A stretch of DNA of 29,337 nt from Dialister sp. UBA7295. Its GTDB lineage: Bacteria > Bacillota > Negativicutes > Veillonellales > Dialisteraceae. The stretch covers positions 38,413-67,749 of the forward strand of contig DKQZ01000106.1 in the NCBI GenBank assembly GCA_002471975.1, in the 5' to 3' direction. Below, piece after piece: positions 20,794 to 28,191 of this stretch. The position numbers and the translations under genes were made by a program. Positions within the stretch are counted from its first letter, which is position 1; the number at the start of each line of letters is the position of its first letter. Under the pieces are notes generated by a model. That model was not told the origin of the DNA. It did not search any database and saw only the letters and a program-made list of their open reading frames with translations.

Positions 20794-21149
20794 CGTTCCT
20801 CCATGAGAGTGACAAGGCGTGTGCCTTCACTCCCCTCCCCCTGTACTTCGCAGGAAATTTCGATCATGGGGACTCCCTCCACCATCCTCGGACGGCGATG
20901 GATGGAGATTTCGTAAGTCTTCCCATTTCTTACTGTTTCCGAAGAAAGAGAAGGTTCGCCGCCAAAGCGGTGATTATATTTCTCCCGCTCCATCACGTCC
21001 TGAGCGATGAGGATTTCATCGAGTCCCCGCTCCCGTTCCCTTTCCAGCGTAAAACCGCGATTCGTGGTCATGGCAAGGGTCGTCACCAGGAGTCCTGTCA
21101 CGGCGATGGCAGAAAGGGTATAAATCATGACAAAACCCGGTTTTCTCAT
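20790..21149 (-). CDS. Minor pilin-like protein lacking Glu5
   Basis: 119 residues with a short prepilin leader, MRKPG followed by FVMIYTLSAIAVTGLLV. The +5 residue is Tyr in place of the usual Glu, as in tip-type (GspK-like) subunits, though the short globular part is closer to GspI/ComGE. The arrangement RERERGLDEILIAQDVMERE is a long amphipathic helix continuing the pilin stem. The start at 21149 has GGGAGGAAATTT and overlaps the upstream stop by ATGA. Confidence 0.68.
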   Translation of the reverse strand: MRKPGFVMIYTLSAIAVTGLLVTTLAMTTNRGFTLERERERGLDEILIAQDVMEREKYNHRFGGEPSLSSETVRNGKTYEISIHRRPRMVEGVPMIEISCEVQGEGSEGTRLVTLMEER

Positions 21150-21640
21150 AAATTTCCTCCCGTCACCCGCACTCTTCCGGTATACATGGCCACGACGACC
21201 TGGCGATAATATTTCCTGTCCGGCGTGTAAAGATACAAGGAATAATTTTCACTCTGCCCCGCAAACCCTTCTTTGGTGAAGGTGAGCTTCAGATTTCCTG
21301 AGACCACCACGTCATCACTGAGCCTTCCTTTCGGACGGAGCTGGCGGGTCCCTTTCCTCGTGTAATAGGCTCCCCCTCCCCCGGCGTCCGGATTGCAGTA
21401 GAAATAATAGGTATCAATCCCCGGGGCTGCCCGGTCCGAATCATTTTTCGCCATCAATTCCACCTGGCGGATGGAGGAAGCCAGAGTCTGTGCCGCCAGG
21501 TCCACTTTCCTTTCCTCCTGCCAGTCCCAGAGGAGAGGCATCCCGCAGACTGCGCCCAGGGAAAAGAGGAATACCACCACCAGGGCCTCAAGTAAAAGGA
21601 AACCCCGGCGGCAGGAGAGTCCATATTTCCTGCCATCCAT
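21146..21640 (-). CDS. Prepilin-like protein (GspH/FimT/ComGD type)
   Basis: 164 residues. The leader ends CRRG, cut before FLLLEALVVVFLF (Glu at +5), followed by the LAAQTLASSIRQVELMA helix characteristic of GspH/FimT/ComGD minor pilins and a beta-rich C-terminus (GNLKLTFTKEGF). The ATG at 21640 is used here; GGGAGG is 11 nt away, while a TTG at 21646 has a 5-nt spacing and is an alternative adding two residues. The 5' end overlaps the prepilin peptidase gene by about 50 bp. Confidence 0.78.
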   Translation of the reverse strand: MDGRKYGLSCRRGFLLLEALVVVFLFSLGAVCGMPLLWDWQEERKVDLAAQTLASSIRQVELMAKNDSDRAAPGIDTYYFYCNPDAGGGGAYYTRKGTRQLRPKGRLSDDVVVSGNLKLTFTKEGFAGQSENYSLYLYTPDRKYYRQVVVAMYTGRVRVTGGNL

Positions 21641-22160
21641 AAGCAAGCACTCCTCCCAGGGCCATAAAGGGCCCGAACCGTACCGGCATATGACGATCCC
21701 GCTTTCCCAGGAGAATCATGACCCCCGTGAAAAGCAGGGCGCAAAGCGATGAAAGCCATATAAAAAGGAGACAGGCAGACGGCGCCAGCCATAAGGCCGC
21801 GGCCGTGGAGAGCAGGATATCACCGGTCCCCATGGATTTTTTTGACAGGAAATATAAAAGGCCGTAAATAAAAAATGCCAGCAGCCCGGAGAGGACCGGG
21901 AGAAGAAAATCTCCCGAAAGGACTGCTGTCAAAAGGCCGAAAGCGGCAAGGAGAAGGCTCCAGATATCGGAAATATAGCCGGTCAGGGCGTCTTCCATGC
22001 CGGCCCCGGAGAGAAAGAGTACAAAAAAAGCAGGGGAAAGGAAAGGGAGCCCCGCCCCGAGGGCGGCCCCATAGAAGAGGCACAGGGCCAGGGCCCCGCA
22101 CAGAACTTTCCTCGTATCCCACAGAAAGTCCCATGGGATCCCGTCCCCTGTCCTTTTCAT
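21588..22160 (-). CDS. Prepilin peptidase, short A24 form
   Basis: A 190-residue polytopic membrane aspartyl protease that removes prepilin leaders. First catalytic Asp is in EDALTGYISD, second in GTGDILL, and the family motif RFGPFMALGG is near the C-terminus. It lacks the N-terminal cysteine-rich/methyltransferase region of classical PilD, so it may cleave without N-methylating, as archaeal and some Gram-positive short forms do. It starts 20 bp after the major pilin gene (site GGGGAAAAGGAA) and so sits directly between its main substrate and four minor pilins. Confidence 0.88.
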   Translation of the reverse strand: MKRTGDGIPWDFLWDTRKVLCGALALCLFYGAALGAGLPFLSPAFFVLFLSGAGMEDALTGYISDIWSLLLAAFGLLTAVLSGDFLLPVLSGLLAFFIYGLLYFLSKKSMGTGDILLSTAAALWLAPSACLLFIWLSSLCALLFTGVMILLGKRDRHMPVRFGPFMALGGVLAYGWQEIWTLLPPGFPFT

Positions 22161-22180
22161 TTCCTTTTCCCCGCATCATT

Positions 22181-22555
22181 TCAAGTGGAAGATTTCATAT
22201 TCGTCCCGTCGGAAGAGTACGTGACGCCTTTAAAAGTGGCCCGGATGGTGCCGTTGGCTATGGTATAGGTCACAGTCTTGTCAGGCGGCTCCGGCACTTT
22301 TTTCAGGTATCCCGACTTTTCGCCGGTTCCCACCAGCTGATCCAGGCTCGTCGGATACGAACCGTTCTTCACATAGTACACTTCCGCCGCCGTCCCCATG
22401 GCGGACAGGTCCGACTGGATCCGTGCAATTTTCGCATCATCCGTCATTCCTGTCAGATTCGGAACTGCCACGGCAGCCAATATCCCGATAATAGCTACTA
22501 CAATGATGAGCTCCAGGAGCATAAAGCCCCGGCGTTTTTTCTTCCCCAGATTCAT
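22181..22555 (-). CDS. Major type IV pilin / GspG-like pilin
   Basis: 124 residues with a canonical leader: MNLGKKKRRG cut before FMLLELIIVVAIIGILAAVA, Glu15 at +5. The C-terminal part has the GspG/PilA-like layout (ARIQSDLSAMGTAAEVYYVKNGSYPTSLDQL reads as helix then YP loop). It lacks a disulfide pair. First structural gene after the regulator, with GGGGGGAACGGTT upstream, so it is likely the most abundant subunit. Called by motif; a pilus versus a short competence pseudopilus cannot be decided. Confidence 0.9.
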   Translation of the reverse strand: MNLGKKKRRGFMLLELIIVVAIIGILAAVAVPNLTGMTDDAKIARIQSDLSAMGTAAEVYYVKNGSYPTSLDQLVGTGEKSGYLKKVPEPPDKTVTYTIANGTIRATFKGVTYSSDGTNMKSST

Positions 22556-22579
22556 AACCGTTCCCCCCGCAGAAAAAGA

Positions 22580-23329
22580 TTATCCTTCCAGATCACTTAC
22601 GTCTTCCCCATGGTAACGGGTCAGGGCCTGCACCAGTTCCTCCGACCTTCTCTTGGAGAGAGGCAGGACCCGTCCCGATTTCGTGATGACCCGGTCCGAC
22701 GTGATTTCGGATATGGTTTCCACATTGACCAGAACTCCCCGGCAGGAGATGATGAAGCGGAAGGGCGATATGCCTTCCAGCCGTTTTTCCAGCTGGGAAA
22801 GTTTCGTCCGCACTTCTTTCGTGGTGCCGTCGGATAGGCAGAGGACCTGATGATGGTCATCGCTTACCACAGCTTCCAAAGTCGAAAGGTCCACGGAAGC
22901 GACGCCATTCATGGATCGGAATAAAAGTTTCTTGTGCCAGCGGTGTTCCAGGGCGGAAAGTCCCCGGGTCAGTCCTTCCGTCAGGGCTTTCTCTTCCAGA
23001 GGAATGGTCAGGAAGTGAACAGCTCCCACCCGGAACGCGTCCTCATAGTAACCCTCAGGAGTGGCGGAAAGGAATATCATGACCGGCGAATCTTCGCGCT
23101 CTTTCAAGCGTTCTGCCAGTTCCACCGCATGGAGACCACGCATGTCGGTATCCATGAAAAGCAGGTCAAAATCCCGCCTGCCCCGGTCGAGGTCTTGGAG
23201 AAATACATAAGAATTCTCGTAGGTATAAAAGGAACAGTCTCTTCCTCGCGCTTTCATATGCTCACCGCATACCTGTTCCACCATACGTGAAATCTCCGGA
23301 TGCTCACTGATCGTCCCTATATGTAACAT
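22580..23329 (-). CDS. LytTR-family response regulator
   Basis: 249 residues: an N-terminal CheY-like receiver (1-125) and a C-terminal LytTR DNA-binding domain (about 145-240) with the signature FIISCRGVLVNVETI..RVLPLSKRRSEE. The likely phospho-acceptor is Asp60 in FMDTDMRG. The acidic pair that binds metal near the N-terminus is ISEHPE here, so one acid is replaced by His; phosphorylation may be weak or absent. Start at 23329 follows GGGAGGTGAGTCCT. It stands first in the pilus operon and most likely controls it, like ComE/AgrA-type regulators. No histidine kinase is adjacent. A dyad at 23391-23412 lies about 60 bp upstream. Confidence 0.88.
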   Translation of the reverse strand: MLHIGTISEHPEISRMVEQVCGEHMKARGRDCSFYTYENSYVFLQDLDRGRRDFDLLFMDTDMRGLHAVELAERLKEREDSPVMIFLSATPEGYYEDAFRVGAVHFLTIPLEEKALTEGLTRGLSALEHRWHKKLLFRSMNGVASVDLSTLEAVVSDDHHQVLCLSDGTTKEVRTKLSQLEKRLEGISPFRFIISCRGVLVNVETISEITSDRVITKSGRVLPLSKRRSEELVQALTRYHGEDVSDLEG

Positions 23330-23390
23330 AGGACTCACCTCCCAGAAAAAACGGGCGGCCCCGGGTTCCCTCAACCTATTGTCAATGATG

Positions 23391-23412
23391 ATTGAAACGA
23401 CTCTATTTCAAT
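23391..23412. promoter_or_regulatory. Dyad upstream of the LytTR gene
   Basis: Perfect ATTGAAA-N8-TTTCAAT inverted repeat upstream of the regulator start, a candidate operator. LytTR proteins usually bind spaced direct repeats, so the binder may be another factor. A clean -35/-10 pair was not identified. Confidence 0.35.
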
Positions 23413-23416
23413 TCTA

Positions 23417-23614
23417 TTATCGGACAATTTCATCCATGAGTCCAATATCAAGATAGCATATGTTTTCATTTTGAATGAGTTTTTGTAATTCATAAATGAT
23501 TTTAGCAGAAATAAAAACTTTTTGATTACACTTTCCCGTCCCATCCAAATAAAAACGTAATAATCCGAGCCATTTTTGTCCCACCGGCCATGAGATTCCC
23601 CCTTTTCCCGTCAT
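23417..23614 (-). pseudogene. AT-rich small frame, possible gene remnant
   Basis: 65 codons in DNA more AT-rich than its surroundings. The C-terminal 45 residues (KVFISAKIIYELQKLIQNEN) look protein-like, but no good ribosome site serves the ATG, and a second frame starts behind GGGGGAATCTC 25 bp downstream. It may be a remnant or a small unknown gene; family not recognised. Confidence 0.2.
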
Positions 23615-23753
23615 GGGCGCTCATGCATCCTTCATTTCAGGCCGGATTTCCAATAAAAAATATTTCCTCTGTCCTCTTTTATTTCAGAAATATAAATGAT
23701 GCCATTCATTTGCATAATCCCATGAAACCGGCTGCGGGGAATCGGCCCGCTAT

Positions 23754-23803
23754 GGAAATACGGAATCCGTCCCGCCCTGCCGCCGGGGCGTTCCCGTATT
23801 TCC
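23754..23803. repeat. Inverted repeat GGAAATACGG..CCGTATTTCC
   Basis: Two perfect 10-bp arms enclose 30 bp of GC-rich sequence with further stem potential (CCGCC..GGGGCG). It lies about 26 bp upstream of the putative BI-1 promoter. No T tract follows on either strand. Confidence 0.5.
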
Positions 23804-23828
23804 TATATATAAATTATGGATTTCCATC

Positions 23829-23857
23829 TTTATATAGAGACCGCTCTATGCTACAAT
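23829..23857 (+). promoter_or_regulatory. Putative promoter of the BI-1 gene
   Basis: TTTATA (23829-23834), 17-bp spacer, TACAAT (23852-23857), 48 bp before the ATG. The -35 is weak. Confidence 0.5.
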
Positions 23858-23904
23858 ATACTTAACCCGATATATTGAAATTTTTCTTTATAGAAAGGAG
23901 ATAG

Positions 23905-24615
23905 ATGATGTACGACAATGATTTCGCCCTGGAAAAGGAGAAATCCCTTTCCATCAACATGCCGGGCATGATGAAAGACGTCTATGCCTGGATGGCTATA
24001 GCCCTCGTGGTGACGGGCTTCACCGCTTATACTGTGGCCGATTACCCCATCATCCAGAGTATTTTCATGGGCGGCCGGTTCCGTATCATTTTCCTCATGA
24101 TGGCTACCTTTGCCCTCGTATGGCACCTGAATACGTCCATCCGCACCATGGGCCTCAAAAAAGCGGCCGTCATGTTCCTGGTGTACTCCGTGCTGAACGG
24201 GATCACGCTCTCTTCCATTTTCATGGTTTATACCATGACTTCCATCGCCAATGCCTTCTTCCTCACGGCGGGGATGTTCGGCATCATGTCCGTCTACGGG
24301 TATGTGACGAAGTCGGACCTTTCCAAAGTGGGAAATCTATGCCTCATGGGCCTCGTGGGACTGATCCTGGCCACCCTGATTTCCTTCTTCTTCGCCACCC
24401 CTTTCTTTGAAATGCTCATCTCCTATGCGGGCATCCTCATTTTCATGGGGCTCACGGTCTACGATACGAACAAAATCAAAAAACTCGCCCTCACCTACCA
24501 TTCCAGAGCCACCGACGAAGGACAGAAACTGGCCATCCTCGGCGCCCTCATGCTTTATCTGGATTTCATTAATCTCTTCCTCTATCTCCTTCGGATCTTC
24601 GGAGATAGAAAGTGA
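23905..24615 (+). CDS. Bax inhibitor-1 / YccA family membrane protein
   Basis: 236 residues with seven membrane helices and the BI-1 signature: the N-terminal NMPGMMKDVYAWMAIALVVTG, a central VYSVLNGITLSSIFMVYT segment, and the C-terminal GLTVYDTNKIKK with the Asp of the pH-sensing di-aspartyl latch. Bacterial relatives form pH-dependent calcium leaks (BsYetJ) or regulate FtsH (YccA). Two tandem ATG codons at 23905 and 23908 follow AAAGGAGATAG; the second has the better spacing. Monocistronic: own promoter, terminator at 24664-24693. Confidence 0.93.
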   Translation: MMYDNDFALEKEKSLSINMPGMMKDVYAWMAIALVVTGFTAYTVADYPIIQSIFMGGRFRIIFLMMATFALVWHLNTSIRTMGLKKAAVMFLVYSVLNGITLSSIFMVYTMTSIANAFFLTAGMFGIMSVYGYVTKSDLSKVGNLCLMGLVGLILATLISFFFATPFFEMLISYAGILIFMGLTVYDTNKIKKLALTYHSRATDEGQKLAILGALMLYLDFINLFLYLLRIFGDRK

Positions 24616-24616
24616 G

Positions 24617-24656
24617 CTTCGTCAGCAGTCAGCCGTTAGCAGTTAGCAGTTAGAAC
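24617..24656. repeat. Tandem heptamers GTCAGCA / GTTAGCA
   Basis: Five consecutive 7-bp words right after the BI-1 stop codon: GTCAGCA, GTCAGCC, GTTAGCA, GTTAGCA, GTTAGAA. Confidence 0.85.
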
Positions 24657-24663
24657 TTCTCAT

Positions 24664-24693
24664 AAAGACGCATCCGAAAGGGTGCGTCTTTTT
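24664..24693 (+). terminator. Terminator of the BI-1 gene
   Basis: GACGCATCC-GAAA-GGGTGCGTC followed by five T. Confidence 0.9.
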
Positions 24694-24699
24694 CAATTC

Positions 24700-24937
24700 C
24701 CCTGCCCGGGATGGGATGAAAAGTGATCAGTTCATAGTTATCAGCTGCATTATCCCCAGGCGGGCGGCGGGACATTTTCCCAATATGGCCTGGCCCCATC
24801 GGGATAAAACCCATTAACCATTAACCCCTATGTACAGCCTCCCCGCCTTTATGGATTCCAAGTCTGCTCACCACCAGCCATTAGCCATTACCTATGATCT
24901 ATGACCAGTCATTAAAACATTTTGCATGACTGGTTTC
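24700..24937. repeat. Heptamer word blocks and a terminator hairpin
   Basis: Gene-free. Blocks: AGTTATCAG words (24723-24745), CCATTAA x2 (24810-24824) and AGCCATT x2 followed by ACCTATG, ATCTATG, ACCAGTC (24874-24911). CCAGTCAT (24905-24912) pairs with ATGACTGG (24926-24933), followed by TTTCTCC, a plausible plus-strand terminator. Confidence 0.6.
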
Positions 24938-25031
24938 TCCCACGAAAAGACGGACCCACTGCTAACTTTATTTCCTATTTCCAAACTCAGTTATGGTACA
25001 ATAGAATTAAAGAAACATGGGAGGCGGTACT

Positions 25032-25217
25032 ATGGATATTTCCGAAGAAATTTCCAAAATGAATTTTTACAAGACTTTTGAGCCTTACATCGATCCCTCT
25101 GTCACCATGGCAGAAAGGATGAAAGGGAACGTGCGCCTCGTTCCGGGTGCGCCGAAAGAGGCGAAAGAGGCCCTTTCGAAGTGGAAGGCCATCGTGCTGA
25201 AGAAACGGCTTTTCTAA
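25032..25217 (+). CDS. Small hypothetical protein upstream of the TM2 gene
   Basis: 61 residues, soluble, no recognised family: MDISEEISKMNFYKTFEPYI, a mid-section and a basic C-terminus (KWKAIVLKKRLF). The ATG at 25032 is preceded by GGGAGGCGGTACT; a possible -10 box TACAAT is at 24997-25002. It is 10 bp upstream of the TM2-domain gene, so the two form one short operon. It may be a helper of the membrane protein. Confidence 0.7.
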   Translation: MDISEEISKMNFYKTFEPYIDPSVTMAERMKGNVRLVPGAPKEAKEALSKWKAIVLKKRLF

Positions 25218-25227
25218 GGAGGAAATT

Positions 25228-25545
25228 ATGGACTGCAAACTGGACGAAGAAGGCATGCTCATGCTGCAGGGGCTCACGGAAGCCCAGAAAACCCAGGCCC
25301 TCACCCTTTACGCCAGCAGGGAAAAGAAAAAATGGCTGGCCTACGTCCTCTGGGTCGTCTTTGCGGCCTACTACATCTATCTGGGACGGATTGTGAGAAA
25401 TATCATCCTATGGATCCTTATGTGCTGTTTCATCGGTGTCATCTGGTGGGTCGTCGACCTTTTCCGTATCTCCGGCATGGTGGATAAGAAAAATAAGGAA
25501 ATACTGATCCAGTGCATCAATGAAGCGAAAAGTATCTCAAATTAG
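25228..25545 (+). CDS. TM2-domain membrane protein
   Basis: 105 residues. An N-terminal cytoplasmic helix (1-32) precedes two membrane helices (about 35-54 and 56-78) joined by a tight turn, with AAYYIYLGRIVRNI in place of the TM2 consensus GxxxFYLG, and WWVVDLFRISGMV after the second helix, which is the typical end of TM2 domains. Function of bacterial TM2 proteins is unknown. The site AAGGAGGAAATT gives the start. A composite terminator (25628-25694) follows. Confidence 0.85.
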   Translation: MDCKLDEEGMLMLQGLTEAQKTQALTLYASREKKKWLAYVLWVVFAAYYIYLGRIVRNIILWILMCCFIGVIWWVVDLFRISGMVDKKNKEILIQCINEAKSISN

Positions 25546-25605
25546 GTGGATACATTGGTCTGAGACAAATCCGATATTCGGGTCTTAGCCTCACCACGGC
25601 ATGCC
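25545..25605 (-). repeat. GGTGAGGCTAAGACCC repeat, minus orientation
   Basis: On the minus strand GGCATGCCGTGGTGAGGCTA, AGACCCGAATATCGG and GTCTCAGACCA match the family copies at 26391, 26761, 28913 and 29225. It abuts the TM2 gene stop. Confidence 0.7.
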
Positions 25606-25627
25606 GCTTTTGGTTCATTCCCGAAAT

Positions 25628-25694
25628 TTCGGGGTGCGGGATGCGGGGTGCGGGAAGGTGGGCGCCTTAAAATAATAAAGGCGCCCCTTTTTCA
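25628..25694 (+). terminator. TM2 operon terminator with TGCGGGA heptamers
   Basis: GTGCGGGATGCGGGGTGCGG gives three 7-bp words (25633-25653), then GAAGGTG, GGGCGCC (25660-25666) pairing with GGCGCCC (25680-25686) and CTTTTTC. Confidence 0.85.
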
Positions 25695-25730
25695 TTTTTG
25701 GAAAATTCCGACAATTGAGAAAATTCCACG

Positions 25731-25752
25731 AAAAAAGCCGCCCGCAGGCGGC
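25731..25752 (-). terminator. Terminator of the HEPN gene
   Basis: Minus strand GCCGCC-TGCG-GGCGGC followed by six T, about 90 nt after the stop. Confidence 0.85.
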
Positions 25753-25841
25753 TAATCTCGGTCAATCACGATGTCTGATTAGAGTATAGCATGAGAAATG
25801 CATTTTGTCATATCTCCATTTCTTTTGGAAATGGGGATTTT

Positions 25842-26231
25842 TTATATTTCACCATAGTTGTCCAGTTCATATTTCAATTTCTCCAAAAGGGGAATGTAGA
25901 TTTCCTGTATTCGGGAGAGCACCGGCAGAGCCGAATCCTCAATGAAATCATATTCCTGCTGATAATCATCAAGCATCTGCAACCAGTCTTTCTCGTCTTC
26001 AATCAGTTCAAAAGCATAGGCTCTCTTCAGGATGGGCCGGACGGAATCCATCCTGATATCATGATATCCCTTCGCCTCCAGGGTCTCCCGGATGGCCATG
26101 CAGCCCCTTTCCAGACATCTTTTGAAAAGGACGATAGCTCCCGCCTGCGTGATGACACTGTAAGGAGGTCCATATTTCTTCAAAGTCTCCAAATCCTCCA
26201 AAGCCTGTCGGAAAATTTCCTTCTGCTTCAT
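25842..26231 (-). CDS. HI0074-family HEPN protein (nucleotidyltransferase substrate-binding type)
   Basis: 129 residues, all helical. The mid-section FKRCLERGCMAIRETLEAKG and the C-terminal WLQMLDDYQQEYDF..SALPVLSRIQEIYIPLLEKL follow the HI0074 pattern, in which WxxMLxDRNxxxHxY is the canonical motif. The RN and His of that motif are replaced. Such proteins normally pair with a minimal nucleotidyltransferase (MNT) encoded next door in a toxin-antitoxin-like module. No MNT gene is present on either side, so this is an orphan or remnant. The start at 26231 has AAGGAG 8 nt upstream. Confidence 0.8.
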   Translation of the reverse strand: MKQKEIFRQALEDLETLKKYGPPYSVITQAGAIVLFKRCLERGCMAIRETLEAKGYHDIRMDSVRPILKRAYAFELIEDEKDWLQMLDDYQQEYDFIEDSALPVLSRIQEIYIPLLEKLKYELDNYGEI

Positions 26232-26315
26232 ACTTGCCGCTCCTTAAAAATGAATATTTTCATTTTTATTCTATCGGAAATACCCATTTCTCCGCAAGCC
26301 TGCGCAATACCCCAT

Positions 26316-26371
26316 ATAAAAAAGACGCCCCGTCAGGGGCGTCACATTCACGAACCACGAATCACGAAATT
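26316..26371. repeat. Composite element, CACGAAC/CACGAAT heptamer type
   Basis: TATAAAAAAGACGCCCC-GTCA-GGGGCGTC hairpin (26324-26343), then CACGAAC, CACGAAT, CACGAAA (26349-26369). Reads as a minus-strand terminator. Confidence 0.7.
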
Positions 26372-26390
26372 TCGAAATTGGCTAAAACGG

Positions 26391-26530
26391 GCCTCGCCTA
26401 GGTGAGGCTAACCCACGAATACCGCATCTGACTCAGGTCATTGTATCTGCCAGAAGACTCCAGAATCATTACGTTACGCATGAACCTTTTCTTTTATTTC
26501 CGTCTTGTAAGATCGTACGCCCCTCCTGCC
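26391..26530. repeat. GGTGAGGCTAA family repeat
   Basis: Diverged copy with GGTGAGGCTAA, CGAATACCGCATCTGACTCA and CATTACGTTACGCATGAACC. The downstream 26523-26555 has the CCTCCC..GGGAGG hairpin typical of the family's 3' side. Confidence 0.65.
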
Positions 26531-26680
26531 CTCACCCTCCCGGACGCGGGAGGGACGCATGGAACTATTTGTATTCATATCAACATGTAAGTTTCTGCTA
26601 CGATTTCCCTCCATCAGTTTCAACGATGAAAGCATCTGACAAAAATGGGCATTTCAACCTCGCCTGCGCAAAGCCCCAAT

Positions 26681-26760
26681 ATAAAAATGGCGGCCATCAG
26701 GCCGCCACCTTCCCGAGCCCCGAATCCCGCGCCCCGAAATCTCGCTAAAGACTCCATCGG
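26681..26760 (-). terminator. uraA terminator (composite element)
   Basis: GGCGGCC-ATCA-GGCCGCC (26689-26706) followed on the minus strand by ATTTTTATA. Preceded in sense by GGAAGGTGG and CCCGA-type words (26710-26745). Confidence 0.75.
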
Positions 26761-26833
26761 GGCATGCCGAGGTGAGGCTAAGACCCGAAAACCGTATGTA
26801 ACTCAGGTCTCAGTAAATACCAGAAGACTCCAA
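26761..26833. repeat. GGTGAGGCTAAGACCC family repeat adjoining uraA
   Basis: GGCATGCCGAGGTGAGGCTA, AGACCCGAAAACCG and AACTCAGGTCTCAG match the family. The repeat runs up to the uraA stop codon. Confidence 0.7.
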
Positions 26834-28099
26834 TCAATTATCATTAGACACATGCGCTTTATCGAAAATGAGGAAGCAGATGGATACGATCATGGCCGTC
26901 ACGGTAGCAAGTCCCATGCCTTTGAGCTGGACCGGTCCTACGACCACGGTGGCTCCGGAGAGGCCGGAAATCATGGTGACTGCAGTCAGAATGAGGTTTC
27001 TGGATTTCGTATAATCCACTTTCTTTTCAATGAGCATACGGATCCCGGAGGCTGCAATGAAACCGAAGAGAAGGATGCAGACACCGCCCATAACCGGAGT
27101 CGGAATGGCATGGATGAGGGCTGCGATTTTTCCTACGAAGGAGAAAATGATGGCAAAGACGGCTGCTCCGGCAATGACCCAGGTGGAGTAGACGCCGGTC
27201 ATAGCCATGACGCCCATATTTTCACCGTAAGTGGTATTCGGGGTGGAACCGACGAAACCGGAAATGATATTGGAGAGGCCATCGGCGAAGAGGGAGCGAT
27301 GAAGGCCCGGATCCTTGATGAGGTCTCTTCCCACGATATCACTGGTTACGAAGAGATGACCCAGATGTTCAGCCAAAACTACGAAAACGGCAGGGAGAAT
27401 CATCATAATGGCGGACAGGTTGAAATGGGGCGCATAGAAAGTGGGCGGAGCGACCCAGGCAATGGATTCCACTTTGGAGAAATCCACAACGCCCAGGATG
27501 ATGGAAAGGATATAGCCCGCAATGACGCCGATTAAGATCGGAATAATGGAAATAAATCCACGCCCCAGCACGGTAGCCAGAATCGTTACAACCAGGGTAA
27601 ACATGGAAATCGTAATGGCTGTAGAAGCGCTCATACCCTGGGGATCCCCGATGAAGCCGGACATACTCATGGCAAGAGGCGCCAGTTCCAATCCGATAAT
27701 GGCTACGATAGCCCCCATAGCAGCTGGCGGGAAGAGCACATCAATCCAGGCAACCCCTATTTTCTTGACCAATAGCGCAATAATGACGAAACAGAGACCA
27801 AAAGCAATGAACCCGCCCTGGGCATCGGCATAGGTCATGCCCTGAGTCGCCGTGACGGCCAAAACCGGTGAAATGAAGGCAAAGGAAGAACCCAGGTAAG
27901 CAGGCAGCTTCATTTTGCAGATGAAAAGATAGAGAAGGGTACCAATACCGTTCATAAAAAGGCAGGTCGCCGGATCCACATTCAGCAGGAACGGTACGAG
28001 TACCGTAGAGCCAAACATGGCAAACAGATGCTGCAGACTGAGTGGAATGGTCGGCAGGATCGGAAGCCTCTCCTCGACGTGAATAATTCGTTTCGCCAT
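26834..28099 (-). CDS. uraA: Uracil permease (NCS2 family)
   Basis: A 421-residue uracil:proton symporter of the UraA type. The N-terminus carries QHLFAMFGSTVLVPFLL, the next helix LPAYLGSSFAFISPVL. The two glutamates that bind uracil and proton in the E. coli structure are present in AEHLGH and TYGENMGV. It is full length with 12-14 helices. Start at 28099 follows GGGGAGGAAAGAA. The leader between promoter (28192-28220) and start holds a strong terminator hairpin (28128-28159), so expression is probably attenuated, perhaps by pyrimidine levels. No classical PyrR-binding sequence was identified. The 3' end abuts a repeat and the terminator at 26689-26706. Confidence 0.96.
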   Translation of the reverse strand: MAKRIIHVEERLPILPTIPLSLQHLFAMFGSTVLVPFLLNVDPATCLFMNGIGTLLYLFICKMKLPAYLGSSFAFISPVLAVTATQGMTYADAQGGFIAFGLCFVIIALLVKKIGVAWIDVLFPPAAMGAIVAIIGLELAPLAMSMSGFIGDPQGMSASTAITISMFTLVVTILATVLGRGFISIIPILIGVIAGYILSIILGVVDFSKVESIAWVAPPTFYAPHFNLSAIMMILPAVFVVLAEHLGHLFVTSDIVGRDLIKDPGLHRSLFADGLSNIISGFVGSTPNTTYGENMGVMAMTGVYSTWVIAGAAVFAIIFSFVGKIAALIHAIPTPVMGGVCILLFGFIAASGIRMLIEKKVDYTKSRNLILTAVTMISGLSGATVVVGPVQLKGMGLATVTAMIVSICFLIFDKAHVSNDN

Positions 28100-28127
28100 T
28101 TCTTTCCTCCCCGTGGAAATGATTCAG

Positions 28128-28159
28128 AAAAAAGGCCCTTCGCAAGCGCACGAAGAACC
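28128..28159 (-). promoter_or_regulatory. Attenuator hairpin in the uraA leader
   Basis: Minus strand GGTTCTTCG and CGAAGGGCC pair over 9 bp (two G-U), 8-nt loop, then six T, between promoter and ribosome site. GGAAGGAGG just upstream could pair (with G-U) with CCTTTTTTC to oppose the hairpin. Confidence 0.65.
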
Positions 28160-28191
28160 TCCTTCCCGAATCTGTCAAATTTATCGGTATT

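Noticed and set aside
26645..27535. 296-codon plus-strand frame opposite uraA
   Set aside because: Antisense of the uracil permease; Gly/Asp/His-rich and without a ribosome site.
28128..28190. PyrR-type antiterminator in the uraA leader
   Set aside because: The characteristic PyrR loop sequence was not found; only a simple hairpin and a weak alternative pairing are visible.
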